Positions 34,125 to 43,385 of a stretch of DNA of 64,000 nucleotides are shown here, in pieces. This DNA comes from Collinsella aerofaciens (GTDB lineage Bacteria > Actinomycetota > Coriobacteriia > Coriobacteriales > Coriobacteriaceae). Position 1 is the stretch's first letter. The number at the start of each line of letters is the position of its first letter. Where the stretch lies: the NCBI RefSeq assembly GCF_963360655.1, contig NZ_OY725717.1, positions 835,694 to 899,693 on the forward strand, given 5' to 3'. The notes beneath the pieces are model-generated. The model saw only the letters and a list, made by a program, of their open reading frames with translations. It did not search any database and was not told where the DNA came from. Position numbers and translations under genes: made by a program.

Positions 34125-34174
34125 CATATTTATTCAGACAACCCAGTCCGGTGTGTCACGCCTTGGACCCAGAA

Positions 34175-34305
34175 GGTCCGGGGCTGGGGGCGAGACATAA
34201 GGTTGGTCGCGAGTTCCGCACGCAAAGAAGGCCACTTAATGTGGCCTTCGTCTTGCGCAGGACTGTAGAGCAGGCAACCTTATGCCTCGCCCCCAGCCCC
34301 GGACC
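34175..34305 (-). repeat. Long hairpin element with conserved core, copy 1
   Basis: Outer arms 34175-34205 and 34275-34305 (31 nt, one mismatch) enclose a core with GCGAGTTCCGCAC on the left, the apical stem GGCCAC-TTAAT-GTGGCC, and CAGGACTGTAGAGCAGG on the right. Core shared with 51842-51978, 56600-56731 and 56875-57009; outer arms unique. It starts 19 bp after the stop of the peptidoglycan hydrolase gene. Confidence 0.92.
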
Positions 34306-34324
34306 AACTTGCTTCAAACCGCAG

Positions 34325-35530
34325 CTACGACAGCGCGATACCGCCAAGCCAGCCCCAACGCACGCCAGAGCCAGTGCCATAGAAGCTAATAAACGAATCA
34401 AGCGACTTAGACGTAATGGCACCCTCGTTGCTCATAACGATACCGCCGCCAACGTAGATACCCACATGACCGTAGATAAGGCCCGGAGCACCCGTGCCGC
34501 TATGCGATGAGTCGGCCACGATCATGCCCACCTGTAGCGCCGAGCGGTCGGAGCTATAGCACCAGGCGTTGAACATGTCACACGCGTTGCCGCCAAAATA
34601 GCCCACGCCGGCGTTACGGAAGACATTGGTAACCCACGCCGCGCACCAGTTCTGACCCGGCGAAGGCGTGGAGTAGCACGCGTTGACGACGGCCTGCTGT
34701 TTGCCCGAGCCGGCATTCTGTTGCGGGGTTCCGGGCGCATACGATCCGCCACCCGAGCTTGAACCACCCGAGTAGGAATTGTTCTTGTTCGCGGCAGCCG
34801 CGGCAGCGGCAGCCTTCCTAGCAGCCTCCTCGGCCTGGGCGGCAGCGAGGATCTCGGAATCGCGCTGAGCCATGAGCTCCTTGACGTCGTCGGAAAGACC
34901 GTTCAGCACAGTCTGGACTTCTTGCTGCTTGGCCTGCATATCCTGCATCTGAGCAGTCTGCTGGTCCTTGAGCTTCTCTAAGTCGGCCTTCTGCGACTCG
35001 AGCTCGGTCTTTTGCGCATCGAGCTCTTCCTGGATAGTCTGAATGTCCTCGATGGCGTCGCGGTCGCTCTTGTTGATCTTCTCAACATAGTGCGCATTGG
35101 CGACGAGTTCCTCAAACGAGCCAGAGGCCAGCAGCAGCGACAGAATGTTCGTGCCGCCGGACTTGTAGCTGGCGGCCACGCGATCGGAAAGGTCGTTGCG
35201 CTTCTTCTTGAGCTCGGCCTTCTTTTCATCGATCTGGGCCTGCGTGTCGTCAATCTTGCCCTGGACATTCTCGATGTCGTTGAGGGTCTGGGCATTCTTG
35301 TTGGCCAGCGCCGCATACTCATTTGCGATGCTGTCGAGCTGGGCCTGAACCTCGTCGAGCTGGGCCTGGGCGGCATTCAGTTTATCGGTGGTTTCTTTGG
35401 AAGCCTCCGCCGCATGGGCGCGAGCGGGCAGGCCAAAAAGAACTGCCGCAGAAGCGGCGCCGAACAGGGCCTTGAGGGCAGTGCGGCGCGAGAGCTCCTG
35501 GGAAAGGATGGAATCGCTGTTTGGTGACAT
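34325..35530 (-). CDS. Secreted peptidoglycan hydrolase: coiled coil plus CHAP/NlpC-type domain
   Basis: 401 aa. A twin-arginine-like signal peptide (SRRTALKALFGAASAAVLFGLPARAHA) ends near residue 41. Residues ~45-240 are a long coiled coil of the PcsB/CwlO kind (KLNAAQAQLDEVQAQLDS... LESQKADLEKLKDQQTAQM) with the GGTNILSLLLASGSFEELV hinge. A Ser/Gly linker follows, then a cysteine peptidase-like domain: NWCAAWVTNVFRNAG (Cys), GMIVADSSHSG, YGHVGIYVGGG (His). FtsEX-type complexes control such hydrolases at division in relatives; no ftsEX lies here. Confidence 0.88.
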   Translation of the reverse strand: MSPNSDSILSQELSRRTALKALFGAASAAVLFGLPARAHAAEASKETTDKLNAAQAQLDEVQAQLDSIANEYAALANKNAQTLNDIENVQGKIDDTQAQIDEKKAELKKKRNDLSDRVAASYKSGGTNILSLLLASGSFEELVANAHYVEKINKSDRDAIEDIQTIQEELDAQKTELESQKADLEKLKDQQTAQMQDMQAKQQEVQTVLNGLSDDVKELMAQRDSEILAAAQAEEAARKAAAAAAAANKNNSYSGGSSSGGGSYAPGTPQQNAGSGKQQAVVNACYSTPSPGQNWCAAWVTNVFRNAGVGYFGGNACDMFNAWCYSSDRSALQVGMIVADSSHSGTGAPGLIYGHVGIYVGGGIVMSNEGAITSKSLDSFISFYGTGSGVRWGWLGGIALS

Positions 35531-35797
35531 ATGTACTCCGTTACATGTTTATTTATATGTCGCTCAACTCATACATATTAGCGTACATATGGCGCGTCCC
35601 AACGATTTCCACGAACGGCAGGAAACTACAAGGTCAGCGGCTCGTAAGCAAATGCCAAAGATCAGGTTATGCGTACGCAAGCTCTTCTGATGAGTACGTT
35701 AGCACAATCCTCTGCTTTTCCCACAGCGCACGATTTGGGCGTCCCTGCCTGCGCTATACTCCCCTGAAGAAGTGTTCCTGATTCGATAGGAGACTAC

Positions 35798-36859
35798 ATG
35801 TCCAAAGCACTCGACCCCAAAGACACCTGCGTCCTCGTTACCGGTGGCGCCGGCTTTATCGGCTCGCACACCGTCGTTCAGCTGCTCGAGGGTGGCTACC
35901 AGGTCGTCATCGTCGATGATCTCTCCAACTCCAGCGCCGTCGCCGTCGACCGCGTCAAGACCATCGTGGGCGACGAGGCCGCCAAGAACCTCACCTTCTA
36001 CGAGGCCAACGTGCTCGACCGCGATGCGATGAACAAGATCTTCGATACCCATCAGATCGACCGCGTCATCCACTTTGCCGGCTTTAAGGCCGTCGGCGAG
36101 TCGGTGAGCAAGCCCGTCGAGTACTACCACAACAACATCGAGAACACCCTGGTGCTCATCGACGTCATGCGCAACCATGGCTGCAAGTCCATCATCTTCT
36201 CGAGCTCCTCGACCGTCTACGGCGACCCGAACAACCCGCCCGTCACCGAGGAGGATCCTAAGAAGCCCGCGACCAACCCCTATGGTTGGACCAAGTGGAT
36301 GATCGAGCAGATCCTTATGGACGTCCACACCGCCGACCCCGAGTGGGACGTCGTGCTGCTCCGTTACTTCAACCCCATCGGCGCTCATCCGTCGGGCCTG
36401 ATCGGCGAGGACCCCAAGGGCATCCCCAACAACCTGGTGCCCTATGTCGCCCAGGTCGCCGTGGGCAAGCTCGAGGCCGTTCAGGTCTTTGGCAACGACT
36501 ACCCCACCCCCGACGGCACCGGCGTGCGCGACTACATCCACGTGTGCGATCTGGCCTCTGGTCACGTTGCTGCCCTTAATTGGATGAACGGCAAGACCGG
36601 CGTCGAGATCTTTAACTTGGGCACCGGCACCGGCACCTCGGTACTCGAGGTCGTCGCCGCCTTCTCCAAGGCTTGTGGCAAGGAGCTGCCCTACGTGATC
36701 CGCGAGCGCCGCGCCGGCGACATCGCTGCCAACTGGTGCGATGCCTCCAAGGCCGAGCGCATGATGGGCTGGAAGGCCCAGTACGACATCGCGGACATGT
36801 GCCGCGATAGCTGGAACTGGCAGAGCCACAACCCCAACGGCTTCGCCGACGCCGAGTAG
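35798..36859 (+). CDS. galE: UDP-glucose 4-epimerase
   Basis: 353 aa SDR enzyme. NAD-binding GGAGFIGSHTVVQLLEGG, catalytic Ser-Thr in IFSSSSTVYGDPNNPP and YxxxK as NPYGWTKWMIEQ; the VLLRYFNPIGAHPSGLIGEDPKGIPNNLVPYV block is typical of GalE. It interconverts UDP-glucose and UDP-galactose for the Leloir pathway and glycan synthesis. AGGAG lies 7 bp before the ATG. No galK/galT nearby. Confidence 0.96.
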   Translation: MSKALDPKDTCVLVTGGAGFIGSHTVVQLLEGGYQVVIVDDLSNSSAVAVDRVKTIVGDEAAKNLTFYEANVLDRDAMNKIFDTHQIDRVIHFAGFKAVGESVSKPVEYYHNNIENTLVLIDVMRNHGCKSIIFSSSSTVYGDPNNPPVTEEDPKKPATNPYGWTKWMIEQILMDVHTADPEWDVVLLRYFNPIGAHPSGLIGEDPKGIPNNLVPYVAQVAVGKLEAVQVFGNDYPTPDGTGVRDYIHVCDLASGHVAALNWMNGKTGVEIFNLGTGTGTSVLEVVAAFSKACGKELPYVIRERRAGDIAANWCDASKAERMMGWKAQYDIADMCRDSWNWQSHNPNGFADAE

Positions 36860-36881
36860 CAAAAACCTACATACCGCTCTT

Positions 36882-36915
36882 GCCCCGATCTCACGTTGTG
36901 AGGTCGGGGCTTTTT
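36882..36915 (+). terminator. galE terminator
   Basis: A 13-bp stem GCCCCGATCTCAC/GTGAGGTCGGGGC (one G-T pair) with a GTT loop, then TTTTT. Confidence 0.92.
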
Positions 36916-36926
36916 CATGGCATGTA

Positions 36927-36994
36927 ACCATTCGCCGAAAATCGACCAACTTTTTTATCTTGCCTGTACATGTTTAAACAACATGTTTTACAAT
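36927..36994 (+). promoter_or_regulatory. malQ promoter with TGTTTAAACA operator
   Basis: -35 TGTACA (36965-36970), 18-bp spacer, -10 TACAAT (36989-36994). The spacer holds the perfect palindrome TGTTTAAACA (36971-36980), repeated in part as ACATGTTTTA. The motif ACCATTCGCCGA (36927-36938) lies upstream. A repressor sitting in the spacer would block RNA polymerase; the TreR-like regulator at 45951-46670 is the candidate. Confidence 0.6.
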
Positions 36995-37079
36995 AGGCGT
37001 ATCAGATCAGAACATCGGAGGCGGACTGCACATCCATCGGCAGGCCGACCCCACAACAAGAAGGTTGGTGAGCGCATTC

Positions 37080-38585
37080 ATGGAGCGTGCAAGCGGCGTC
37101 CTCATGCCCGTCTCATCTCTGCCCGGACCATACGGAATCGGCGGCTTTGGCTGGAATGCCTACGACTTCGTCAATTTTCTCGCCTCGTGCAAACAACATT
37201 ACTGGCAGATTCTGCCCCTTACGACGACCAGCTATGGCGATTCGCCCTATCAGTCGTTCTCGGCCCGCGCTGGCAACCCCAACTTTATCGACTTTGCCGA
37301 GCTTATCGAGGCAGGGTATCTGGAGCAGCGCGATATCGATGGCGTGTATCTGGGATCCGACCCCAGCAATGTCGACTACGGTGCTATCTTTGGCGGCCGC
37401 CGTCAGATTCTCGACCGCGCCGCTGAGCGCTTTGCCGCCGACAAGCCAGCCGATTTCGATGACTTTATCCAGGCCAACGAGGACTGGCTCATCCCCTACT
37501 GCGAGTTCATGACCGTCAAAGAGGAGTGCGGACTCAAGGCGTTTTGGGAGTGGCCCGCAGAACTGCGCACCCGCGGCGAAGCATCTGCCAAGGTCTGCGC
37601 CGCCCATCCCGCGCGCATGCTCTACCACCAGATGACGCAGTATTTCTTCGACCGCCAATGGAGCCGCCTCAAGGCCTATGCCAACGAGCGCGACATTCTC
37701 ATCATCGGCGACCTGCCCATCTATGTCTCGCGTGACTCCGTCGAGATGTGGGCGACGCCTGAGCTCTTTAAGATCGACGCCGCCGGCAATCCCGTGAGCG
37801 TCGCCGGCACGCCGCCCGACCAGTTCTCGGCCACCGGCCAGTACTGGGGCAACCCCATCTACGACTGGGACGCCATGGAGTCCGACGGCTTCTCCTGGTG
37901 GGAGGGCCGCATTCGCGCCGCCCTCGACATGTACGACGTCATCCGCCTGGATCACTTCCGCGGCTTCGAGGCCTATTGGGAGGTGCCGTTCTCCTCGCCC
38001 GATTCGTCCTACGGTTCGTGGACGCAGGGTCCCGGCCTCAAGTTCTTCAAGACGCTCGAGGAAAAGCTCGGCACGCTGCCCATCATCGCCGAGGACCTGG
38101 GCTTCCTCACCCCCGGCGTCATCGACATGCGCGACAACTCGGGCTTCCCCGGCATGAAGATCCTGCAGTTTGCCTTTGAGGGCACCAACTCGTACTACCT
38201 GCCGCATAACTACATCGCCAACACCGTCGCCTATGTGGGCACCCACGACAACGAGACGGCGCGCGGTTGGTTTGAGGGAACGGCCACCCCGCGTCAGCGC
38301 GAGCAGGCAGCCCTGTACACCCATCAGCAGGCCGGCGAACCCATGGCAGATGCACTCAATCGCACCATCGCCGCCAGCGTGAGCGACACGTGCATCTACA
38401 CCATGCAGGACCTGCTCAACTTGGGCAACGAGGCGCGCATCAACACCCCTGCCACGCTGGGCGGCAACTGGACCTGGCGCATGCTCGACGGCGCCATCAC
38501 CCGCGAGCTCGAGCACAAACTCACCGACTGGACCGAGACCTACTTCCGCATCCCGTCGGAAGCCGAAATCGAGCTTCCTCAATAG
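37080..38585 (+). CDS. malQ: 4-alpha-glucanotransferase
   Basis: 501 aa from ATG 37080 (MERASGVLMPVSSLPGPYGIG); TTG/GTG alternatives a few codons upstream are less favoured. GH77 features: GILxPVSSLPGPYGIGGFG opening, IGDLPIYVSRDSVEMWA, nucleophile region VIRLDHFRGFEAYWEVP, IIAEDLGFLTPGV (acid/base Glu-Asp) and YVGTHDNETARGW. It transfers glucan segments between maltodextrins. Followed by a phosphorylase gene; together they degrade maltodextrin to glucose 1-phosphate and glucose. Confidence 0.95.
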   Translation: MERASGVLMPVSSLPGPYGIGGFGWNAYDFVNFLASCKQHYWQILPLTTTSYGDSPYQSFSARAGNPNFIDFAELIEAGYLEQRDIDGVYLGSDPSNVDYGAIFGGRRQILDRAAERFAADKPADFDDFIQANEDWLIPYCEFMTVKEECGLKAFWEWPAELRTRGEASAKVCAAHPARMLYHQMTQYFFDRQWSRLKAYANERDILIIGDLPIYVSRDSVEMWATPELFKIDAAGNPVSVAGTPPDQFSATGQYWGNPIYDWDAMESDGFSWWEGRIRAALDMYDVIRLDHFRGFEAYWEVPFSSPDSSYGSWTQGPGLKFFKTLEEKLGTLPIIAEDLGFLTPGVIDMRDNSGFPGMKILQFAFEGTNSYYLPHNYIANTVAYVGTHDNETARGWFEGTATPRQREQAALYTHQQAGEPMADALNRTIAASVSDTCIYTMQDLLNLGNEARINTPATLGGNWTWRMLDGAITRELEHKLTDWTETYFRIPSEAEIELPQ

Positions 38586-38713
38586 GAGCCACCGCGCCCG
38601 ACCCCTCCCCACCGTGCGGACGCGCTTGCTTTTCCCGCGCGAGGCCACCCCAATCCCCTCGCGCGGGCTTCTTATGAATTGCAGACATGAAACAACCCAT
38701 CACAGGAGAAAAC

Positions 38714-40981
38714 ATGCCCCAAATTAACCTCATGGAACTCGCCGAGCAGTCTTTTGGCACCTCGCTCGAGCAGCTCGACGACCGTCGCATTTACAAGCTG
38801 CTGGTCAAACTCGTGCAGGAGCGCTCCGCCGCCCGCCCGCTCAACAACGGCAAGAAAAAGCTCTATTACATTTCCGCCGAATTTTTGATCGGCAAGCTGC
38901 TCATCAACAACATGATCGACCTCGGCATCTACGACGAGGTTAAGGACCAGCTCACCGCCGCAGGCCACGACCTCAACAAGATCGAGGAATTCGAGGTCGA
39001 GCCGTCACTCGGCAACGGCGGCCTGGGCCGCTTGGCCGCATGCTTCCTGGATTCCATCGCCACGCTGGGCTTGACCGGCGATGGCGTGGGCCTCAACTAT
39101 CACTACGGTCTGTTCCGTCAGCGCTTTGTCGACAACCAGCAGAAGGCCGTCCCCGACGAGTGGCTCGGTGAGCAGGACATCCTAGTCGACGATGACCGCT
39201 CCTACACCGTCGAGTTCGGCGATTTTGCCGTTACTTCCAAGCTCGTCAACATCGATGTGCCCGGTTACGGCCAGCCCACCAAGAACCGCCTGCGCCTGTT
39301 CGACCTGGCGAGCGTCGACGACGGCCTGGTCCCCGGCAGCTCCATCGACTTCGACAAGACCGAGATCGCCAAGAACCTCACCTTGTTCCTCTACCCCGAC
39401 GATTCCGACGAGCAGGGCCGTCTGCTTCGCATCTACCAGGAATACTTCATGGTGAGCAACGCCGCCCAGCTCCTGATCGACGAGGCCATCGAGCGCGGCA
39501 GCAACCTGCACGATCTGGCCGACTACGCCGTGGTTCAAATTAACGACACGCACCCCACCATGGTCATTCCCGAGCTCATTCGCTTGCTCACCACCAAGCA
39601 TGGCATCGAGTTTGACGAGGCCGTGACCATCGTACGCTCCATGGTCGCCTACACTAACCACACGATCCTTGCCGAGGCGCTCGAGAAGTGGCCGCTCGCC
39701 AGCCTGCAAAAGGTCTCCCCTGCCATCGCCGACATTATCGTCAAGCTCGATGAGATCGCGAAGGCCGAGCACGATGACCCGCGCGTCGCCATCATCGACG
39801 AGCACGACACCGTCCACATGGCTCACATGGACATCCACTTTGGCTTCTCCATCAACGGCGTAGCCGCCCTCCACACCAAGATCCTGGAGGACACCGAGCT
39901 TCATCCGTTCTACGAGATCTATCCCAAGAAGTTCTCCAACAAGACCAACGGCATCACCTTCCGCCGCTGGATCCATGGGGCCAACCCCGCGCTCGCCAGC
40001 CTGCTCGACGATGTGATCGGCACCGACTGGCGCAGCACCGGCGATCTGAGCAAACTCGCCAAGTTCGCTGACGACAAGGACGTTCTTGAGCGCCTGGCCG
40101 CCACCAAGGTCGAGGCCAAAGCCATCATGCGCCAGTTCATGGCGCTCGAGCAGGGCGTGACCATTCCCTCCAACGCCATCATCGACGTCCAGGTCAAGCG
40201 CATCCACGAGTACAAGCGTCAGCAGATGCTCGCGCTCTACATCATCTGGAAGTACCTCGATATCAAGAACGGCAACAGACCTAAGCACCCCGTCACCATC
40301 ATCTTTGGCGGCAAGGCGGCACCTGCCTACACTATCGCGCAGGACATCATCCATCTGATTCTGACGCTGTCGCAGTGGATTGCAAACGACCCCGACGTGG
40401 CTCCCTACCTGCAGGTTGTCATGATCGAGAACTACAACGTCACCGCCGCCGAGCGCGTGATCCCCGCCGCTGACATCTCCGAGCAGATTAGCCTGGCCTC
40501 CAAAGAGGCGAGCGGCACATCCAACATGAAGTTCATGCTCAACGGCGCCCTAACCCTGTGCACGCTCGACGGCGCCAACGTGGAGATTGCCGAGCTCGTG
40601 GGCGACGAGAACATCTATACCTTTGGTGCCTCGTCCAAACAGGTCGAGCAGCTCTATGCCGACGGCACCTATGACGCCGGTGTGCTCTACCGCAAGCCCG
40701 GCATTAAACTGCTGGTGGACTTCATCACCAACCCGGCCTTTATGGCGACCGGCAATGCCGAGCGCCTGCAGCGCCTGCACGACGACATTAAGGGCAAGGA
40801 CTGGTTTATGGCCCTGCTCGACATTGAGGAGTACATCCAGACCAAGGAGCGCGTGCTGGCAGACTACGAGGACCAGGACGCCTGGATGCGCAAGGCGCTG
40901 ATCAACATCGCCAACGCCGGCACCTTCTCGTCTGACCGCACGATCTCCCAGTACAACGACGAGATCTGGCACCTGAACTAA
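38714..40981 (+). CDS. glgP: Glycogen/maltodextrin phosphorylase
   Basis: 755 aa from ATG 38714 with AGGAG upstream. GT35 blocks: KLYYISAEFLIGKLLINNM, SLGNGGLGRLAACFLDS, VIQxNDTHP as VVQINDTHPTMVIPELIR, VKRIHEYKRQQMLALY, and the PLP lysine block EASGTSNMKFMLNGALTLCTLDGAN. It releases glucose 1-phosphate from alpha-1,4-glucans. The length (slightly short of the ~800 aa norm) and the malQ context favour a maltodextrin role (MalP-like). Confidence 0.94.
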   Translation: MPQINLMELAEQSFGTSLEQLDDRRIYKLLVKLVQERSAARPLNNGKKKLYYISAEFLIGKLLINNMIDLGIYDEVKDQLTAAGHDLNKIEEFEVEPSLGNGGLGRLAACFLDSIATLGLTGDGVGLNYHYGLFRQRFVDNQQKAVPDEWLGEQDILVDDDRSYTVEFGDFAVTSKLVNIDVPGYGQPTKNRLRLFDLASVDDGLVPGSSIDFDKTEIAKNLTLFLYPDDSDEQGRLLRIYQEYFMVSNAAQLLIDEAIERGSNLHDLADYAVVQINDTHPTMVIPELIRLLTTKHGIEFDEAVTIVRSMVAYTNHTILAEALEKWPLASLQKVSPAIADIIVKLDEIAKAEHDDPRVAIIDEHDTVHMAHMDIHFGFSINGVAALHTKILEDTELHPFYEIYPKKFSNKTNGITFRRWIHGANPALASLLDDVIGTDWRSTGDLSKLAKFADDKDVLERLAATKVEAKAIMRQFMALEQGVTIPSNAIIDVQVKRIHEYKRQQMLALYIIWKYLDIKNGNRPKHPVTIIFGGKAAPAYTIAQDIIHLILTLSQWIANDPDVAPYLQVVMIENYNVTAAERVIPAADISEQISLASKEASGTSNMKFMLNGALTLCTLDGANVEIAELVGDENIYTFGASSKQVEQLYADGTYDAGVLYRKPGIKLLVDFITNPAFMATGNAERLQRLHDDIKGKDWFMALLDIEEYIQTKERVLADYEDQDAWMRKALINIANAGTFSSDRTISQYNDEIWHLN

Positions 40982-41010
40982 TTTCGCTTCCCTTACCCAT
41001 CCTCCTGAGA

Positions 41011-41042
41011 AACGGAGTCGTGGCAACACGGCTCCGTTTTTT
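41011..41042 (+). terminator. Terminator of malQ-glgP
   Basis: Stem ACGGAGTCGTG/CACGGCTCCGT with GCAA tetraloop, then TTTTTT. Confidence 0.92.
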
Positions 41043-41170
41043 GTGCCCGCACGTTACCCTGTGACCCGACTCGACCAAACAATCTCAATCTATAACAACT
41101 ACTCAATCAAAACGGCCCTACCCGTTACAGATCGAGACAAACGACCGGCCAGACAACCCCAACACAAAGA

Positions 41171-41209
41171 AAGGCTCCCCTCTCGCCCAGTGGACGGGAG
41201 GGGAGCCTT
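41171..41209 (-). terminator. Terminator of the ABC sugar importer operon
   Basis: A 15-bp stem AAGGCTCCCCTCTCG/CGGGAGGGGAGCCTT with one G-T pair; on the minus strand it is followed by TCTTTGTGTT. A second small hairpin (41263-41281) directly follows the ATPase stop codon. Confidence 0.75.
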
Positions 41210-41277
41210 ATATGTGACCGCGGCAAAAGGATGGCAATACCGCAGTCGCCCAAAGGGAGGGCCCGGATGCACCGGGC

Positions 41278-42477
41278 CTAGATAAGGTTCTTGCCAGAGA
41301 CCTTATCGAAGAGGTGGGTCGCGTTCTTCTCGAACTTGAACCAGATGGGGTCGCCCGCCTTGAGCGCACCCTTGGCCTCAAGGTCGACAACGGGAATGAT
41401 CAGGACGAACTGGCCATCGGGAGCAGTCACGTGGACATGCTCGGTCGAACCCATGAGCTCGGTCACCTCGACGGTACCCTGGAGCGCGCCCTCCTCGTCC
41501 TTGTCGGCAAGCAGAATCTGCTCGGGGCGCACGCCAGCCGTGATCTCCTTCACGTCGCCGCCGTCCCAGTTGAGGGCAAGCTGAGCGCAGGTCTCGGGGG
41601 CGAGCGCCACGTTCATATCCTCGGTCTTGACGGTAAAGCCGTTGCCCGAGCGCACCAGCTGGGCATCGAAGAAGTTCATCTGCGGCACGCCGATGAAGCC
41701 GGCGACGAAGATGTTCGCGGGATGGTTGAAGACCTCCTGCGGGGTGGCGATCTGCTGGACGACGCCGTCCTTCATGACCACGATACGGTCACCGAGGGTC
41801 ATAGCCTCGGTCTGGTCGTGAGTAACATAAATGAACGTGCCCTTGATCTCGTGGCGCAGCTTAATGAGCTCGGCACGCATCTGGTTACGAAGCTTGGCGT
41901 CCAGGTTGGACAGCGGCTCGTCCATCAGGAAGACCTTGGGGTCACGCACGATGGCGCGGCCGATAGCGACACGCTGGCGCTGGCCGCCGGAGAGCGCCTT
42001 GGGCTTACGGTCGAGGTACTCGGTAATGCCCAGAATCTCGGCAGCAGAACGAACCTTGCGGTCGATCTCGTCCTTGGGAACCTTCTTGAGCTCGAGCGTA
42101 AACGCCATGTTCTCGTACACCGTCATATTGGGGTACAGAGCATAGCTCTGGAACACCATGGCAATGTCGCGGTCCTTGGGCGCCACGTCGTTGACGCGCT
42201 TGCCGTCGATGAGCACGTCGCCCGAAGTGATGTCCTCCAGGCCAGCGACCATGCGCATCGTCGTGGACTTGCCGCAGCCAGACGGGCCAACGAGAACGAC
42301 AAACTCCTGGTCATGCACGGTGAGATTAAAGTCCTCCACCGCGAGCACGCCGTCCTCGGTAACCTTGAGGTTGTGCTTCTTCTCCTCGGTCTTCTTCTTT
42401 TTGCCAAAGAAGCCCTTCTTTTTGGACTCGTTGTTGGGATACACCTTCTGAACATGTTTGAGAACGATCTCGGCCAT
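41278..42477 (-). CDS. Sugar ABC transporter ATPase (MsmK/UgpC/MalK type)
   Basis: 399 aa. Walker A GPSGCGKSTTMRMVAGLED, Q-loop VFQSYALYPNMTVYENMAF, signature LSGGQRQRVAIGRAI, Walker B VFLMDEPLSNLDAKLR and H-loop YVTHDQTEAMTLGDRI, then the C-terminal TOBE regulatory domain. A ~30-residue lysine-rich insert near the N-terminus (NESKKKGFFGKKKKTEEKKHN) is unusual and could be a membrane- or RNA-facing loop. It energises the permeases encoded upstream. Confidence 0.95.
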   Translation of the reverse strand: MAEIVLKHVQKVYPNNESKKKGFFGKKKKTEEKKHNLKVTEDGVLAVEDFNLTVHDQEFVVLVGPSGCGKSTTMRMVAGLEDITSGDVLIDGKRVNDVAPKDRDIAMVFQSYALYPNMTVYENMAFTLELKKVPKDEIDRKVRSAAEILGITEYLDRKPKALSGGQRQRVAIGRAIVRDPKVFLMDEPLSNLDAKLRNQMRAELIKLRHEIKGTFIYVTHDQTEAMTLGDRIVVMKDGVVQQIATPQEVFNHPANIFVAGFIGVPQMNFFDAQLVRSGNGFTVKTEDMNVALAPETCAQLALNWDGGDVKEITAGVRPEQILLADKDEEGALQGTVEVTELMGSTEHVHVTAPDGQFVLIIPVVDLEAKGALKAGDPIWFKFEKNATHLFDKVSGKNLI

Positions 42478-42494
42478 GTCTTTACCTTTCGATA

Positions 42495-42521
42495 TGCGGC
42501 GCCGCGCTGAGGGGCGCCGCA
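42495..42521 (-). repeat. Intercistronic hairpin before the ATPase gene
   Basis: A perfect 9-bp stem TGCGGCGCC/GGCGCCGCA with a 9-nt loop lies between the permease stop and the ATPase start. No T run; probably affects mRNA decay rather than termination. Confidence 0.6.
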
Positions 42522-42545
42522 GAAACTTGCAAAACAGTTACGGCA

Positions 42546-43385
42546 TCAGCCCTTGACGGCACCTGCCACCACGCCGTCGATGATGTACTTCTGACAGAGG
42601 ATGTACATGATAACGATGGGGATAACGACCATCATGATGCAGGCCATCATGGGGCCGAGCTCGACGTGGCCGTAGCCGCCGCGGAAGTACTGGATCAAGA
42701 TAGGAATGGTCTTGTACTTGGTGGAGTCGAGCGTAAGGTAGGGCAGCAGATAGTCGTTCCAGACCCACATGGTCTCGAGGATGCCGACCGAAAGATAGGT
42801 GGGCTTCATGATGGGAAGGACGATCTTAAAGAACACCTGGACCGGGTTGCAGCCATCAATCATGGCCGCCTCCTCGATCTCGAGCGGGATGTTCTTTACA
42901 AAACCGGCGAACATAAAGACCGCCAGGCCCGCGCCAAAGCCGAGGTAGATAAAGCAGATGTTGAACGGCGTGTTGAAGCCGATGCGGTCCGCCAAATTGG
43001 ACAGCGTGAACATGAGCATCTGGAAGGGCACGACCATCGAGAACACGAACAGGTAATAGAAGAAGTTCGAGATCTTGTTGTTGACACGAACCACGTACCA
43101 AGCGCACATGGAGCAGCACACCAAGATCAGCACGACCGACGTGACCGTGATGATGAGCGAGTACATAAATGCCGAGGCAAAGCCCTGCTCGTTAAGGGCG
43201 TGCATGTAGTTTGCGAGGCCGTTGAACGTCTCGGGCGTGAGCAGATCGAATGCCGTGGTGGTGCTGATTGCAGTCGCTTTCTTAAAAGAATTAAGCGCAA
43301 TCATGAACACGGGGTAGATCCACGCGAGCGACAGGATCGTAAAGAAAATCGAGAGCGCGCGGTTGATAACCTTATCGCGTTTCAT
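42546..43385 (-). CDS. Sugar ABC transporter permease (MalG-like)
   Basis: 279 aa, six hydrophobic helices. The EAA loop that docks on the ATPase is EIEEAAMIDGCNPVQVFFKIVLPIMKP. Start overlaps the last base of the MalF-like permease stop, so the two are translationally coupled. Confidence 0.94.
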   Translation of the reverse strand: MKRDKVINRALSIFFTILSLAWIYPVFMIALNSFKKATAISTTTAFDLLTPETFNGLANYMHALNEQGFASAFMYSLIITVTSVVLILVCCSMCAWYVVRVNNKISNFFYYLFVFSMVVPFQMLMFTLSNLADRIGFNTPFNICFIYLGFGAGLAVFMFAGFVKNIPLEIEEAAMIDGCNPVQVFFKIVLPIMKPTYLSVGILETMWVWNDYLLPYLTLDSTKYKTIPILIQYFRGGYGHVELGPMMACIMMVVIPIVIMYILCQKYIIDGVVAGAVKG

